64,000 nucleotides of DNA from Amycolatopsis sp. (GTDB lineage Bacteria > Actinomycetota > Actinomycetes > Mycobacteriales > Pseudonocardiaceae), in contig NZ_JAODNM010000098.1 in assembly GCF_025464955.1 (NCBI RefSeq), positions 1 to 64,000 on the forward strand. Direction: 5' to 3'. The translations under genes were made by a program, and so were the position numbers. This document shows positions 17,058-26,072 of the stretch, in pieces. Position 1 is the first letter of the stretch, and each line of letters starts with the position of its first letter. The notes beneath the pieces were generated by a model. The model saw nothing but the letters and a program-made list of their open reading frames with translations, had not been told where the DNA came from and ran no database searches.

Positions 17058-17531
17058 AATCTTCACCTTGGATGTGTCGGCCTCGGCCGATCGCGCTATG
17101 CCATCAACGACTCCGGGTGCCGATCACCACGTCATGCAATCGACGAGAAGCTCCCGATCTGGAGTTGGACCGGCAGGCGCCCGTCGACGTCGCCCCAGAT
17201 GCACACGCTGCGCGCTTGTTACGCCGCATTGGGCGCCCTAGGCTCAATGCCACGTAGCTTACGTTAATCATGCTGCGCGTGGGGTGCTGGTGTGGAAGGT
17301 GAGGGTGGGTGACCAGGGGCGGCGGGTACTGCTGGGTTCATGGGGTTTCTTGACGCGGTAGCTGTTGTGGCGGGCGCGCTTGACGGCGCGAGGCAGGTGG
17401 GGTCGCGTCGTTCGGGGTTGATTCTGTTGAGGTGCAATGGACAGGTCGACAGCTCAGGGTCCACATGACGTGAAACGCGGTCTTCAGGCAATTGATTATT
17501 GCCAATCCATAGTCGATAAGGAGAACCCTTC
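17058..17531. other. Intergenic stretch, promoter side of the SDR gene
   Basis: No recognisable gene. The last 60 bp before the GTG at 17532 are AT-richer (CAATTGATTATTGCCAATCC) and contain AAGGAG, so the promoter and ribosome site of the SDR lie there. An inverted pair CAAT..ATTG is present around 17490. Confidence 0.4.
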
Positions 17532-18479
17532 GTGAGTGCCATCAAAACCAGCTTCGGCTTTTCCAGCACCGCCGGAGAGGTCGCAGCCGGCGTCGACTTG
17601 TCCGGTCGTCGCGTCGTGGTCACCGGTGCGTCATCCGGCCTCGGCATTGAGACCGCTCGCGCACTCGCAGGCACCGGCGCCGAAGTCACCCTGGCTGTGC
17701 GAAACACTGCGGACGGTGAACGTGTCGCCAAGGACATCGCCACCTCCACTGGCAACGACGCACTGCACGTCGCAGCGCTCGACCTCACCGACCTGGCCTC
17801 AATCACGGCGTTCGTCGAGTCCTGGGACGGACCTCTTCACGTGCTGGTGAACAATGCCGGAGTGATGGCCAGCCCCGAAACCCGGACTGCGTACGGATGG
17901 GAACTGCAGTTCGCGACCAACCACCTAGGCCATTTCGCGCTCGCCACTGGACTCCACAATGCGCTCGCCGCCGACGGCGCCGCCAGGATCGTGTCGGTGA
18001 GCTCCACCGGTCACCTGATCTCTCCCGTGATCTTCGACGACCCGCACTTCACGACGCGGCCCTACAACCCGTGGCTGGCCTACGGACAGTCAAAAACCGC
18101 CAACGTGCTGTTCGCGGTAGAAGCGACTCGTCGATGGGCCCGCGACGGCATCACCGCCAATGCCCTTATGCCCGGTGTCATTATCACCAACCTGCTGCGC
18201 CACATCGGTGACGCGAACAACAACGCGTTCTCAGAAGATCTGCTCAAATCCGCGGCGCAGGGTTCGGCCACATCGGTGCTACTCGCCGTGTCGCCACTGC
18301 TGGAGGGTATCGGCGGCCGCTATTTCGAAGACTGCAACGAAGCCGAGGCCGTCGACCGTGCCACCAAGCGCGCTCCCGGCAGCGCGCCTGCGGGCGTGGC
18401 GCAAGACGCTCTCGACCCTGCGACCGCCGACCGACTGTGGACATTCTCCGAAGAACTAATCCTCAAAGCGACCGACTGA
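17532..18479 (+). CDS. Short-chain dehydrogenase, retinol-dehydrogenase-like
   Basis: 315 residues from GTG 17532 (AAGGAG 12 bp upstream). TGASSGLG near 35-42, NNAGV near 112, catalytic Ser in VSVSSTGH, and Tyr/Lys in YGQSKTAN. The WxLQFATNHLGHFxLT pattern (WELQFATNHLGHFAL) marks the retinol-dehydrogenase/WW-domain oxidoreductase-like subgroup, which oxidises lipophilic alcohols. It stands alone, closed by the large hairpin at 18539. Confidence 0.85.
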   Translation: MSAIKTSFGFSSTAGEVAAGVDLSGRRVVVTGASSGLGIETARALAGTGAEVTLAVRNTADGERVAKDIATSTGNDALHVAALDLTDLASITAFVESWDGPLHVLVNNAGVMASPETRTAYGWELQFATNHLGHFALATGLHNALAADGAARIVSVSSTGHLISPVIFDDPHFTTRPYNPWLAYGQSKTANVLFAVEATRRWARDGITANALMPGVIITNLLRHIGDANNNAFSEDLLKSAAQGSATSVLLAVSPLLEGIGGRYFEDCNEAEAVDRATKRAPGSAPAGVAQDALDPATADRLWTFSEELILKATD

Positions 18480-18538
18480 CGACATTCTTGCTTTGGGCCG
18501 AACCAGGTTGCTAATGAATGGTTCCCAGATCCTCAACG

Positions 18539-18589
18539 ACCTGACCACCACTTTGGTTCGATCTAATCGAACCAAAGTGGTGGTCAGGT
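18539..18589. terminator. Very long perfect hairpin
   Basis: Exact 24-bp inverted arms at 18539-18562 and 18566-18589 around a 3-nt loop (CTA); the left arm starts ACCTGACCACCACTTTGG. It lies 60 bp past the SDR stop and 113 bp before the racemase gene. A strong terminator is the simplest reading, but the symmetry is far beyond what termination needs. Confidence 0.6.
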
Positions 18590-18701
18590 CTCTTGCCGCT
18601 CCGCGGGGCCAGTTGGGCGAGTGAAAATTTTTGCGGTCAGCTTACGTTGGCGGGCTGCCCTACTAGTGGAGCTGGCCGGTGCGCAGATCGATAGGAGATG
18701 C

Positions 18702-19874
18702 ATGACTCACTCGACTGGGAAGGGCCCGCTGGCTGGGGTCAAGGTCCTCGAGGTCGGCGGCATGGGACCCGCGCCGTTCGCCGGCATGACCCTGGCCGAT
18801 ATGGGCGCCGAGGTCGTCCGGGTTGAACGCCCCGGTGGCCTCGGGGTCTTTCCTGGCAAGCCCGAGCAGGACGTGCTCAACCGCGGCAAGCGCGGCGTGA
18901 TCCTCGATCTGAAGCGACCCGAGGCGGTCGAAGCGCTGCTCGAGATGGTTGAGCGAGCAGATGTCCTGATCGAGGGCCACCGCCCGGGAGTGGCCGAACG
19001 GCTCGGCATCGGGCCCGAAGAGTGCCGGGTGCACAACCCCAAGCTCGTCTATGGCCGGATGACCGGGTGGGGGCAGGAGGGGCCGCTCGCGCAGACAGCC
19101 GGTCACGACCTCACCTACATCGCGATCACCGGAGCCCTCCACGCGATCGGCCAGGCCGGAGGGCCGCCCCAGATCCCGCTCAACATCGTTGGCGATTACG
19201 GCGGCGGGGGAATGTACCTCGTCGCGGGTGTCCTCGCGGCCCTGCGCGAGGCCGCGCTGACCGGGCTTGGACAGGTGGTCGATGCGGCGATCGTCGACGG
19301 TGTCGCTCACCTGCTCGCCGCCACCCACGCCCTAGTCAATACCGGCACCTGGGCCGAGAAGCGCGGGGTCAATCTGCTCGACGGCGGTGCCCCGTTCTAC
19401 TCAGTCTACGAAACGGCCGGCGGCCGGCACATGGCCGTTGGTGCGATCGAGGCTAAGTTCTACGCGCAGCTGGTCGCGAGACTGGGGATAACCGTAGATC
19501 TGAAACAGCAGAATGACCGCGCGACATGGGCAGGCACCCGTAAAGCCATCGCGGAGGCCTTCGGCGCGCGCACGCAGGCCGAGTGGACGGCGGTGTTCGA
19601 AGGTACGGACGCATGTGTCTCACCGGTGCTGACTATGCATGAGGCTGCCGAACACCCGCATATGAAAGACCGAGGTGCGGTTTTCACCCGCGACGGGCTC
19701 TTCCAACCGGCCCCGGCACCCCGGTTCCCCGCCCACCCTGCGGTCGTGCCGACCGCGCCGCCGACTCCTGGCCTGCACACCAGAGAAGTAATCTCCGAGT
19801 GGGGCGTGGACCCGGAGCCGCTGCTCGCTTCTGGTGCGGCCGAGCAGGACGAGTCGGAGAACAGGGATGACTGA
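18702..19874 (+). CDS. mcr: Alpha-methylacyl-CoA racemase (CaiB/BaiF family)
   Basis: 390 residues from ATG 18702 (AGGAG 9 bp upstream). The catalytic His lies in TAGHDLTYIAITG (His135) and the Asp in NIVGDYGGGGMYL (Asp165), matching His126 and Asp156 of the mycobacterial racemase. It interconverts (2R)- and (2S)-methylacyl-CoA, so chains with an alpha-methyl branch become substrates for acyl-CoA dehydrogenases. It is convergent with the seven-gene beta-oxidation operon ending at 19896. CoA-transferase function is less likely because of the intact racemase His. Confidence 0.8.
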   Translation: MTHSTGKGPLAGVKVLEVGGMGPAPFAGMTLADMGAEVVRVERPGGLGVFPGKPEQDVLNRGKRGVILDLKRPEAVEALLEMVERADVLIEGHRPGVAERLGIGPEECRVHNPKLVYGRMTGWGQEGPLAQTAGHDLTYIAITGALHAIGQAGGPPQIPLNIVGDYGGGGMYLVAGVLAALREAALTGLGQVVDAAIVDGVAHLLAATHALVNTGTWAEKRGVNLLDGGAPFYSVYETAGGRHMAVGAIEAKFYAQLVARLGITVDLKQQNDRATWAGTRKAIAEAFGARTQAEWTAVFEGTDACVSPVLTMHEAAEHPHMKDRGAVFTRDGLFQPAPAPRFPAHPAVVPTAPPTPGLHTREVISEWGVDPEPLLASGAAEQDESENRDD

Positions 19875-19895
19875 CCGCAGGGTCCGGCCGCTGTC

Positions 19896-21041
19896 CTACA
19901 AGCCGTAGGTTTTGCCGATGATGTCACGTTGGATTTCGCTGGTACCACCCAGGATCGTGGTGACCAGGGTGCTACGAACATGCTTTTCCATGTCGAACTC
20001 TCTGGCATAGCCGCAGGCACCCATCATTTGCATGCCAGCCAGTGCAACCTGTTTCGCGGTCTCGGTGGCTTTCAGTTTAGCCATCGAGGCTTCACGGGCA
20101 AGCATCTTGTCGGGGTGGGCGTCGGCTTCGCGGGCGACGCTGTAGACCAGGAGCTTGGTGCATTCGATCTCGGTGGCGAGGTCGGCGAGACGGTGCCGCA
20201 GAGCCTGGAATGAACCGATCGGACGGCCGAATTGCTTACGCTGACTGACGAACTGCAGGGTGTCGTCGAACGCGCGGCGGGCAGTCCCGATGCCCTGGGC
20301 CGCGATGATGAGGCGCTCGAAGTTGAGCCCGGCCATGAGTTGACGCCAGCCGTTACCGACTTCGCCGATCACCGCGTCGGCGGGCAGCAGGACGTCGGTG
20401 AAGTAGAGGTCGTTGGTTTCGTTCAAACCGCCCATCAGCTCGATCGGGCTGATCTTGAGGCCATGGGTTTTGGCTGGCACGTGGAACATAGTGAGTCCCT
20501 CGTGCTTTCCGCCGCTGCGGTCGGTGCGCGCGACGAGCAGGATGTTCTCGGAGATGTGTGCGTTGGAACACCAGCTCTTCTGGCCGTTGATGAGCCAACC
20601 GTCCGAGGTCTTCTCAGCTTTGGTGCTGAGGTTGCCGACGTCGGAGCCCGCCTCGGGCTCGGACATCGAAATCGACTGGGACACACCCCGCACGATGCCG
20701 CGCAGCACATTGTCCTTCTGCGCTTCGGTGCCGAATTTCTGGTACGGGCCGCCAGTGATCAATGTCGGGCCGATCGCACTGATCGGCAGCATGCCGCGCG
20801 CGGTCTCCTCGAGCAGGATGCACATGTCCACCATGGTTGCGCCCGAGCCACCGTACGCCTCCGACACAGTCAAGCCGAGCCAACCCAGCGCAGCCATCTT
20901 CTCGTAGAGGGCCTGATTGTGCCCCTGCTCATCATGATTGGTGAGCTGGTCTCGCTGCTCGCGAGTGCCTGCCTCGCGCTTGGCGAAGTTGGCAATGGCC
21001 TTAGCGAATTCCTGTTGTTCCGAGCTGAACTCAACGCCCAT
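19896..21041 (-). CDS. Acyl-CoA dehydrogenase
   Basis: 381 residues, with SISMSEPEAGSDVGNLSTKA (FAD/substrate motif), INGQKSWCSNA, RKQFGRPIGSFQALRHRLAD and the end ILGGTSEIQRDIIGKTYGL. The base Glu of short-chain enzymes would fall at the GGTSEIQ loop, where Gly replaces Glu, so the base may lie on another helix, as in isovaleryl- and long-chain-type enzymes. Last gene of the operon starting at 25972; the upstream crotonase stop is 57 bp from its start. Confidence 0.85.
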   Translation of the reverse strand: MGVEFSSEQQEFAKAIANFAKREAGTREQRDQLTNHDEQGHNQALYEKMAALGWLGLTVSEAYGGSGATMVDMCILLEETARGMLPISAIGPTLITGGPYQKFGTEAQKDNVLRGIVRGVSQSISMSEPEAGSDVGNLSTKAEKTSDGWLINGQKSWCSNAHISENILLVARTDRSGGKHEGLTMFHVPAKTHGLKISPIELMGGLNETNDLYFTDVLLPADAVIGEVGNGWRQLMAGLNFERLIIAAQGIGTARRAFDDTLQFVSQRKQFGRPIGSFQALRHRLADLATEIECTKLLVYSVAREADAHPDKMLAREASMAKLKATETAKQVALAGMQMMGACGYAREFDMEKHVRSTLVTTILGGTSEIQRDIIGKTYGL

Positions 21042-21098
21042 GAGGGTGCTCCAGGTGGCTCGAGGGTGGAAATGGGGACATCGACTCTCCTTGCAAGT

Positions 21099-21890
21099 TC
21101 AAGACCCGAAGTTGGGCTGCCGGCGGGTGAGCATCGCCGTCGCCCCTTCGATGAAATCGGACGTGGTCATCAGCTCGATCTGGCCTACCGTTTCGCGTTC
21201 CAGGGCCGCATCGAGTTCGGTGAGGGTGGCGGCGTTGAGGGATGCCTTGGTCAGTTCCAGCGCGCGGCGCGGTCCTCTGGCGAGCTTGCCCGCGACGGCG
21301 TCGACGTGCGCGTCGAGTTGGTCGTCGGGTAGCGCCTTGGTGATGAGCCCGGCGGCAGCGGCCTCTGCGACCGGGAGCCGCTCGCCCAAGAGGGCCAGCG
21401 CCGCTGCCCGCACGCGGCCGACAGCGGCCGCGACGAGCGCGGTGGCGCCGCCGTCCGGCATCAAGCCGATATTGATGAACGGCATGAGCAGATAGGTACT
21501 TTCGGCGGCGTAGATGAGATCGGCGGCCAAGGCGAGGGACAGTCCGACGCCGGCGACGGGTCCGTTGATCCTGGTAATCACTGGGACCGGCACCGTGACC
21601 ACCGACCGGATCATGCGATTAGCCGCATCCATCACGATTTCTGATCCCTTCCGGCCGCCCGCGTCGTGGACGGGCGAGGACACGTCGGCGCCGGTGCAAA
21701 ACGCCTTGCCCTCGCCGGTCAGCACTACGACGCGGACCGACGAGTCGGTTGCCGCCTCGGTCAAGACGTCGCCGATCTCGATCATGCTGGCCAGGTCGAT
21801 GGCGTTCATCCGGGCCGGCCGGGTGATGGTGAGACGCAGGAGACCTCCATCACGGTCGACTCGCAGGTTTTCGGTCGGGGTGATCTGCAT
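21099..21890 (-). CDS. Enoyl-CoA hydratase/isomerase family protein
   Basis: 263 residues. Oxyanion segments KAFCTGADVSS and NGPVAGVGLSLALAADL are intact. The following segment is FINIGLMPDGGATALVAAAV, with the Asp-Gly pair of PaaG-like isomerases rather than two glutamates, suggesting an isomerase or unusual hydratase. It lies between two acyl-CoA dehydrogenase genes in the operon, 17 bp from the upstream one. Confidence 0.85.
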   Translation of the reverse strand: MQITPTENLRVDRDGGLLRLTITRPARMNAIDLASMIEIGDVLTEAATDSSVRVVVLTGEGKAFCTGADVSSPVHDAGGRKGSEIVMDAANRMIRSVVTVPVPVITRINGPVAGVGLSLALAADLIYAAESTYLLMPFINIGLMPDGGATALVAAAVGRVRAAALALLGERLPVAEAAAAGLITKALPDDQLDAHVDAVAGKLARGPRRALELTKASLNAATLTELDAALERETVGQIELMTTSDFIEGATAMLTRRQPNFGS

Positions 21891-21907
21891 TTCGTCCTTC
21901 TATCCGG

Positions 21908-23050
21908 CTACAGCGAGCGAGCGATGAGTTCTTTCATGACTTCATTGGCGCCGCCATAGATTCGCTGCGCGCGTCCGTCGATGAACATCTGAGCGATCGG
22001 GTATTCCAGCATGTAGCCGTAGCCGCCGAACAGCTGCACACACCGGTCGACGACCTGGCACTGTATGTCGGTGACCCAGTACTTGGCCATGGAGGCGGCG
22101 GCCGGGTCGAGTTCGCCGCGCAGGTGGCGGTCGATGCAGCTGTCAACGAAGACGCGCGCGATGTGAGCGACTGTGGCACATTCGGCGAGCTCGAATCGGG
22201 TGTTCTGCATGTCGAACAGTGTCTGCCCGAATGCCTTGCGCTGTTTTGTGTAAGCAACGGTTTCCTCGACGGCTCGCTCCAGCGCGGCGATTCCCATGAT
22301 GGCGATAATCAGCCGCTCCCAGGGGAGCTTGGCCATCGAGTAGCTGAATCCCTTGCCTTCCTTGCCGAGCAGGTTCGCTACCGGCACTCGAACGTCGTCG
22401 AAGAACAGCTCGGCGGTGTCCGCCGCCTTCATGCCAACCTTCTTCAACTTCCTGCCGACCTTGAATCCGGCAGCATCCGCTGTCTCCAAGACCAACAACG
22501 AGATGCCGTGGACCGACGCGGCCGCAGGGTTGGTCTTGACTACAAGCACGACGATGTCAGCGGTGGCGCCGTTCGTGATGAACGTCTTCGCGCCGTTGAG
22601 TCGGTAATGGTCGCCGTCGCGGATCGCCGTGGTGCGCAGAGCTTTGAGGTCAGACCCGGCACCCGGCTCGGTCATGGCGACTGCGCCGAGCAGCTCGCCT
22701 GTCGCCATCCTGGGAAGCCAGCGCCGCTTCTGCTCCTCGGTGCCGTACGTCGCCAAGTAATGCGCGACGACCCCGCTGTGCGCGTGATTGCCGAAGCCGG
22801 TTTCGCCGCTGGCCGACGCCGCCTCGAAGATCGCCAGGTCGTGCGCGATCGAGCCGCCGCCGCCGCCATATTCGACGGGTATCGCCGCACACAGCAAGCC
22901 GAGCTTCCCAGCCTTAAGCCAGAACTCCCGGTCGATATGCTGCTGCTGTTCCCAGCGCTCCCGGTTCGGAGCTCCCTCGGTGTCGAAGAACTTACGAGCC
23001 ATGTCCTTTAGCGCGGCGACCTCGTCGTCGACCCAAAGCGAGCGATACAT
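21908..23050 (-). CDS. Acyl-CoA dehydrogenase
   Basis: 380 residues from ATG 23050 (TGAGGGAAC upstream). Motifs: VAMTEPGAGSDLKALRTTA, LNGAKTFITNGATAD, RKAFGQTLFDMQNTRFELAE, and the C-terminal QLFGGYGYMLEYPI and RIYGGANEVMKELIARSL. This is the classical long/medium-chain acyl-CoA dehydrogenase layout (FadE type). Ten bp separate it from the SDR gene upstream, so they are co-transcribed. With a second dehydrogenase in the same operon, the two may serve successive cycles or branched and unbranched intermediates. Confidence 0.9.
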   Translation of the reverse strand: MYRSLWVDDEVAALKDMARKFFDTEGAPNRERWEQQQHIDREFWLKAGKLGLLCAAIPVEYGGGGGSIAHDLAIFEAASASGETGFGNHAHSGVVAHYLATYGTEEQKRRWLPRMATGELLGAVAMTEPGAGSDLKALRTTAIRDGDHYRLNGAKTFITNGATADIVVLVVKTNPAAASVHGISLLVLETADAAGFKVGRKLKKVGMKAADTAELFFDDVRVPVANLLGKEGKGFSYSMAKLPWERLIIAIMGIAALERAVEETVAYTKQRKAFGQTLFDMQNTRFELAECATVAHIARVFVDSCIDRHLRGELDPAAASMAKYWVTDIQCQVVDRCVQLFGGYGYMLEYPIAQMFIDGRAQRIYGGANEVMKELIARSL

Positions 23051-23060
23051 TGTGGTTCCC

Positions 23061-23891
23061 TCAGAAGTTGAGGCCGCCGCCGCAGACCAGAGTCTGCCCG
23101 CTGACATAGTTGGATTCGGGCGTGCACAGGAGGTAGACGGCGCCGGCCGCTTCGACGGCTGTGCCACCGCGGCCGAGGGGAATCGACGTCTCCATCGCCG
23201 TAACCACGTCCGGGTTCACGCCGACCTTGATTGCCCTGCCATCTATGTCGATCGTGGCGCCCGCGCCGGCGGGCGCCTCGGTGAGGCGGGTTTTGATCAT
23301 GCCAAAGGCAACGGAGTTGACGGTGACGTTATAGCGGCCCCACTCCTTCGCGAGGGTCTTGGACAAACCAGTGACACCGGCCTTGGCCGCCGAGTAGTTC
23401 GCCTGCCCGACGCTGCCACCCGTCCCCGAGAGTGAGGAGATGTTGACGACCTTGCGGCAGGGGATCGGCTCGCCGGCTTGCTTTGCCTTCTTGACCGCCG
23501 CGGAGATCACCGGTTGGGCGGCGCGCAGGATCCGAAACGGCGCCTTGAGGTGCACGTCGAGGATGGCATCCCACTGCTCGTCGGTCATCTTCTGAATCAC
23601 CGAATCCCACGTGTAGCCCGCGTTGTTGATGATGATGTCCAGGCCGCCGAACGACTCGACGGCGGCCTGCACGAAGCGCTCGGCGAACCCCTCCTCGGTC
23701 ACGCTGCCCGCACACACGACCGCCGTTCCGCCCGCGGCCTCGATCGCCGCGACAGTATCCTTGGCAGGTTCGACATCGAGGTCATTGACCACGACCGAAG
23801 CGCCCTCGGCGGCGAGCTTCAATGCGATCTCGCGGCCGATGCCACGACCCGAACCGGAGACAATGGCAACCTTGCCATCAAGAGTTCCCAT
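23061..23891 (-). CDS. Short-chain 3-hydroxyacyl-CoA dehydrogenase-like SDR
   Basis: 276 residues from ATG 23891, preferred over TTG 23900 because GAAAGG lies 12 bp before it. SGSGRGIG near 13-20, INNAG near 90, catalytic Ser in NISSLSG, Tyr/Lys in NYSAAKAG. The insert VKKAKQAGEPIPCRKVVNIS and the GMIKTRLT loop resemble mycobacterial FabG/Hsd4-type enzymes that oxidise 3-hydroxyacyl-CoA. It follows the MaoC pair by 15 bp, which fits the order hydration, then oxidation. Confidence 0.85.
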   Translation of the reverse strand: MGTLDGKVAIVSGSGRGIGREIALKLAAEGASVVVNDLDVEPAKDTVAAIEAAGGTAVVCAGSVTEEGFAERFVQAAVESFGGLDIIINNAGYTWDSVIQKMTDEQWDAILDVHLKAPFRILRAAQPVISAAVKKAKQAGEPIPCRKVVNISSLSGTGGSVGQANYSAAKAGVTGLSKTLAKEWGRYNVTVNSVAFGMIKTRLTEAPAGAGATIDIDGRAIKVGVNPDVVTAMETSIPLGRGGTAVEAAGAVYLLCTPESNYVSGQTLVCGGGLNF

Positions 23892-23906
23892 GTTCTGCAA
23901 TACCTT

Positions 23907-24317
23907 TCAGAGTGCGACGACGGCGTCGCCGGTCAGGGTGACGGTGCCGTCGGCGAGAGTGACGGCGAGCGCCAAGGTGGCCCGGCGTTCGCCGTCCACC
24001 TCATCGATCGAGACGACTTTCCCGGTGGCAGTCGGCTGGCCCAGCACCGGCGTGATCGCCGCGAACCGCACTCGGTAGGACCGGATCCGCTGCTGCGGCA
24101 CCCAATCGGTCAACAGTCGCCCGAGGTAGGCCATCGACAGCATGCCGTGCGCGAACACATCGTCCAGACCCGCGGACCTGGCCACGTCGATGTCAATGTG
24201 CATCCGGTTGTGGTCGCCGGAGGCGCCGGCGAACAACGCCAGAGTGGTGCGCGAGATCGAACCGATCTTCAATGCCGGAAGTTCGGTGCCGACCTCGGTC
24301 TGCTGAGTCCATGTCAT
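23907..24317 (-). CDS. MaoC-like hydratase subunit (catalytic hotdog)
   Basis: 136 residues. The hydratase-2 motif is complete: FAGASGDHNRMHIDIDVARS, with Asp and His of the active site (D-x-N-x-x-H). It should hydrate a trans-2-enoyl-CoA to a 3-hydroxyacyl-CoA together with the protein encoded just upstream, whose stop overlaps this start by 4 bp (24314-24317). This matches the heterodimeric hydratases of mycobacteria (HadAB/ChsH1-ChsH2 type). Confidence 0.85.
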   Translation of the reverse strand: MTWTQQTEVGTELPALKIGSISRTTLALFAGASGDHNRMHIDIDVARSAGLDDVFAHGMLSMAYLGRLLTDWVPQQRIRSYRVRFAAITPVLGQPTATGKVVSIDEVDGERRATLALAVTLADGTVTLTGDAVVAL

Positions 24318-24772
24318 GTGACTGCTCCGGGGTTGCGGACGACGATTACCGTCTCCAGGTCGGCAACCGCTGACCCGTCGGCGCGGGTGATCGCGGTGTT
24401 CTTGACAATGAACTCCAGCGCTCCGCCCTTCTTGCTGTAGACGTCGACGATCCGTGGGGCCGCCGTGAGCGTGTCACCCGCGTATGCCGTGGAGTGATAG
24501 GTGAACGACTGCTCGCCATGTAGTAGGAAGCGCGGGTCGATGCCCTGATCGGTGACCCATCCGAACTGATCTGGATTTTCCAGCTCGATGGAGAACAGAA
24601 AAGTCGGCGGTGCGGGCAAATCAGCGTGGCCAGCGGCTTTCGCCGCATCGATATCGGTATACAGCGGGTTGGTCTCGCCGATCGCCTTCGCGAAAAAGCG
24701 AAGGCGCCCGGCGTCGATGGCGAGCGTTGTTACCGGAAGCTGTGTTCCGATGAACGCGGGGTCTACAGCCAC
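24314..24772 (-). CDS. MaoC-like hydratase partner subunit (non-catalytic hotdog)
   Basis: 152 residues of the N-terminal-half MaoC type: FFAKAIGETNPLYTDIDAAK, followed by APPTFLFSIE and HGEQSFTYHSTAYAGDTLTA. The position of the catalytic His is Tyr (NPLYTD), so this chain binds the acyl tail while the downstream chain is catalytic. Its stop overlaps the partner's start by 4 bp, and the thiolase stop lies directly before its own start. Confidence 0.85.
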   Translation of the reverse strand: MAVDPAFIGTQLPVTTLAIDAGRLRFFAKAIGETNPLYTDIDAAKAAGHADLPAPPTFLFSIELENPDQFGWVTDQGIDPRFLLHGEQSFTYHSTAYAGDTLTAAPRIVDVYSKKGGALEFIVKNTAITRADGSAVADLETVIVVRNPGAVT

Positions 24773-25972
24773 TCAGCTCACCTTCTCATACAGTGTCACG
24801 ACCGCTGCCCCACCGACTCCGATGTTGTGCTGCAGCGCAAGTTTGACGCCCTCGACCTGGCGGGCCTCGGCCTGCCCACGCAGCTGCCACACGAGCTCGG
24901 CGCACTGGGCAAGGCCGGTCGCGCCGAGTGGATGCCCCTTCGAGAGCAGACCACCCGACGGGTTGGTGACCACCCGTCCGCCATAGGTGTTGTCGCCGTC
25001 GGCGATGAACTTCTCGGCAGTGCCCTCCGGCGTGAGCCCGAGCCCTTCGTAGGTGATCAATTCGTTGGTGGTGAAACAGTCATGCAGCTCGACAACTCGA
25101 ATGTCCCCCGGGTCGACGCCAGCTGCTTCGTAGACCTGGTCCGCCGCCGCTCTGGCCATGTCGTACCCGACCAAGTTCATCATGTCCGCACTGTCGAATG
25201 TCGACGCGAAGTCGGTCGTCATCGCTTGCGCTTTGATGACGACCGATGCATCGAGGCCGTGCTTGCGAGCGAACTCCTCGCTGCAGATCACCGCTGCCGC
25301 CGCACCGCAGGTGGGCGGGCAACACTGCAGGCGCGTCAGAGGGCCGTAGATATGCGGCGACGCCAGTACTTCCTCGACAGTGACCTGGTCACGGAAGACG
25401 GCATACGGGTTGTTGGCGGCATGCCGGCGTGCCTTGACAGAGATCTTGGCGAAGACCTCTCGCGCAATGCCATACTTCTCGGCGTACTGCCGTCCCGCGC
25501 CACCGAAATACTGTGCCGCGAACGGGGATTCGTCCTGACCTTGGACCGCGTGCCTCACTGCGTCGAACCGGTCGAAAGGTGTCGGCCGGTCCGACCAGTG
25601 CGTGCCCAGTGCGCCGCGCTGCATCTGCTCGAAGCCCAGAGCGAGCACACAATCAACAGCACCGCTCTCCACGGCCTGCCGGGCGAGGAAGAGCGCGGTG
25701 GAGCCTGTCGCGCAGGCGTTGTTGACGTTGACGATCGGGATACCGGTCTGGCCCACCCCGTAGAGGGCGGCTTGCCCAGAGGTCGAGTCGCCGTAGACAT
25801 AGCCGACGTATGCGTGCTGAACCTGGCCATAGTCGATACCGGCGTCGGCGAGGGCCGCTATTGCCGCCTTCTCGCCCATCACGTCGTAGGACTCGCTTCG
25901 ACTCGGGGTCGCGAAGGGAACCATCCCCACGCCCAGTACACGTGCCTTGTTCTTCGTCACCCTCCCAGTCAT
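24773..25972 (-). CDS. SCPx/lipid-transfer-type thiolase
   Basis: 399 residues from ATG 25972 (the in-frame upstream ATG would run into the operator). The nucleophile is in NNACATGSTALF (Cys87), with ELHDCFTTNE and SKGHPLGATGLAQ supplying the His-bearing loops. The lack of a C-terminal Cys-GGG loop and the overall layout are those of sterol carrier protein-x thiolases (Ltp/FadA5-like), which cleave 3-keto-2-methylacyl-CoAs to propionyl-CoA. First gene of the seven-gene operon; consistent with the methyl-branch racemase at its far end. Confidence 0.85.
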   Translation of the reverse strand: MTGRVTKNKARVLGVGMVPFATPSRSESYDVMGEKAAIAALADAGIDYGQVQHAYVGYVYGDSTSGQAALYGVGQTGIPIVNVNNACATGSTALFLARQAVESGAVDCVLALGFEQMQRGALGTHWSDRPTPFDRFDAVRHAVQGQDESPFAAQYFGGAGRQYAEKYGIAREVFAKISVKARRHAANNPYAVFRDQVTVEEVLASPHIYGPLTRLQCCPPTCGAAAAVICSEEFARKHGLDASVVIKAQAMTTDFASTFDSADMMNLVGYDMARAAADQVYEAAGVDPGDIRVVELHDCFTTNELITYEGLGLTPEGTAEKFIADGDNTYGGRVVTNPSGGLLSKGHPLGATGLAQCAELVWQLRGQAEARQVEGVKLALQHNIGVGGAAVVTLYEKVS

Positions 25973-25990
25973 ACTGCAAGTGAAACGATT

Positions 25991-26007
25991 ATGCAAGCGG
26001 CTTGCAT
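25991..26007. promoter_or_regulatory. Operator palindrome upstream of the thiolase operon
   Basis: ATGCAAG (25991-25997) and CTTGCAT (26001-26007) around CGG. On the minus strand the right arm runs into CATAAT, a possible -10 element about 20 bp before the thiolase ATG. A repressor here would block the whole operon, and perhaps the small divergent reading frame at 26073. Confidence 0.6.
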
Positions 26008-26072
26008 GTCAGGCTCGCCCGGCGCAGACTTAACCATCCGAGCCGCCGTCACCCGAGCAAGGAGAGATCGCC

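Noticed and set aside
18702..19874. Reading the racemase as a CoA-transferase
   Set aside because: The same superfamily, but His135 and Asp165 in the racemase positions and the TAGHD motif favour racemase.
20232..21332. 366-codon plus frame opposite the dehydrogenase/crotonase genes
   Set aside because: Antisense shadow; no hydrophobic core or family pattern.
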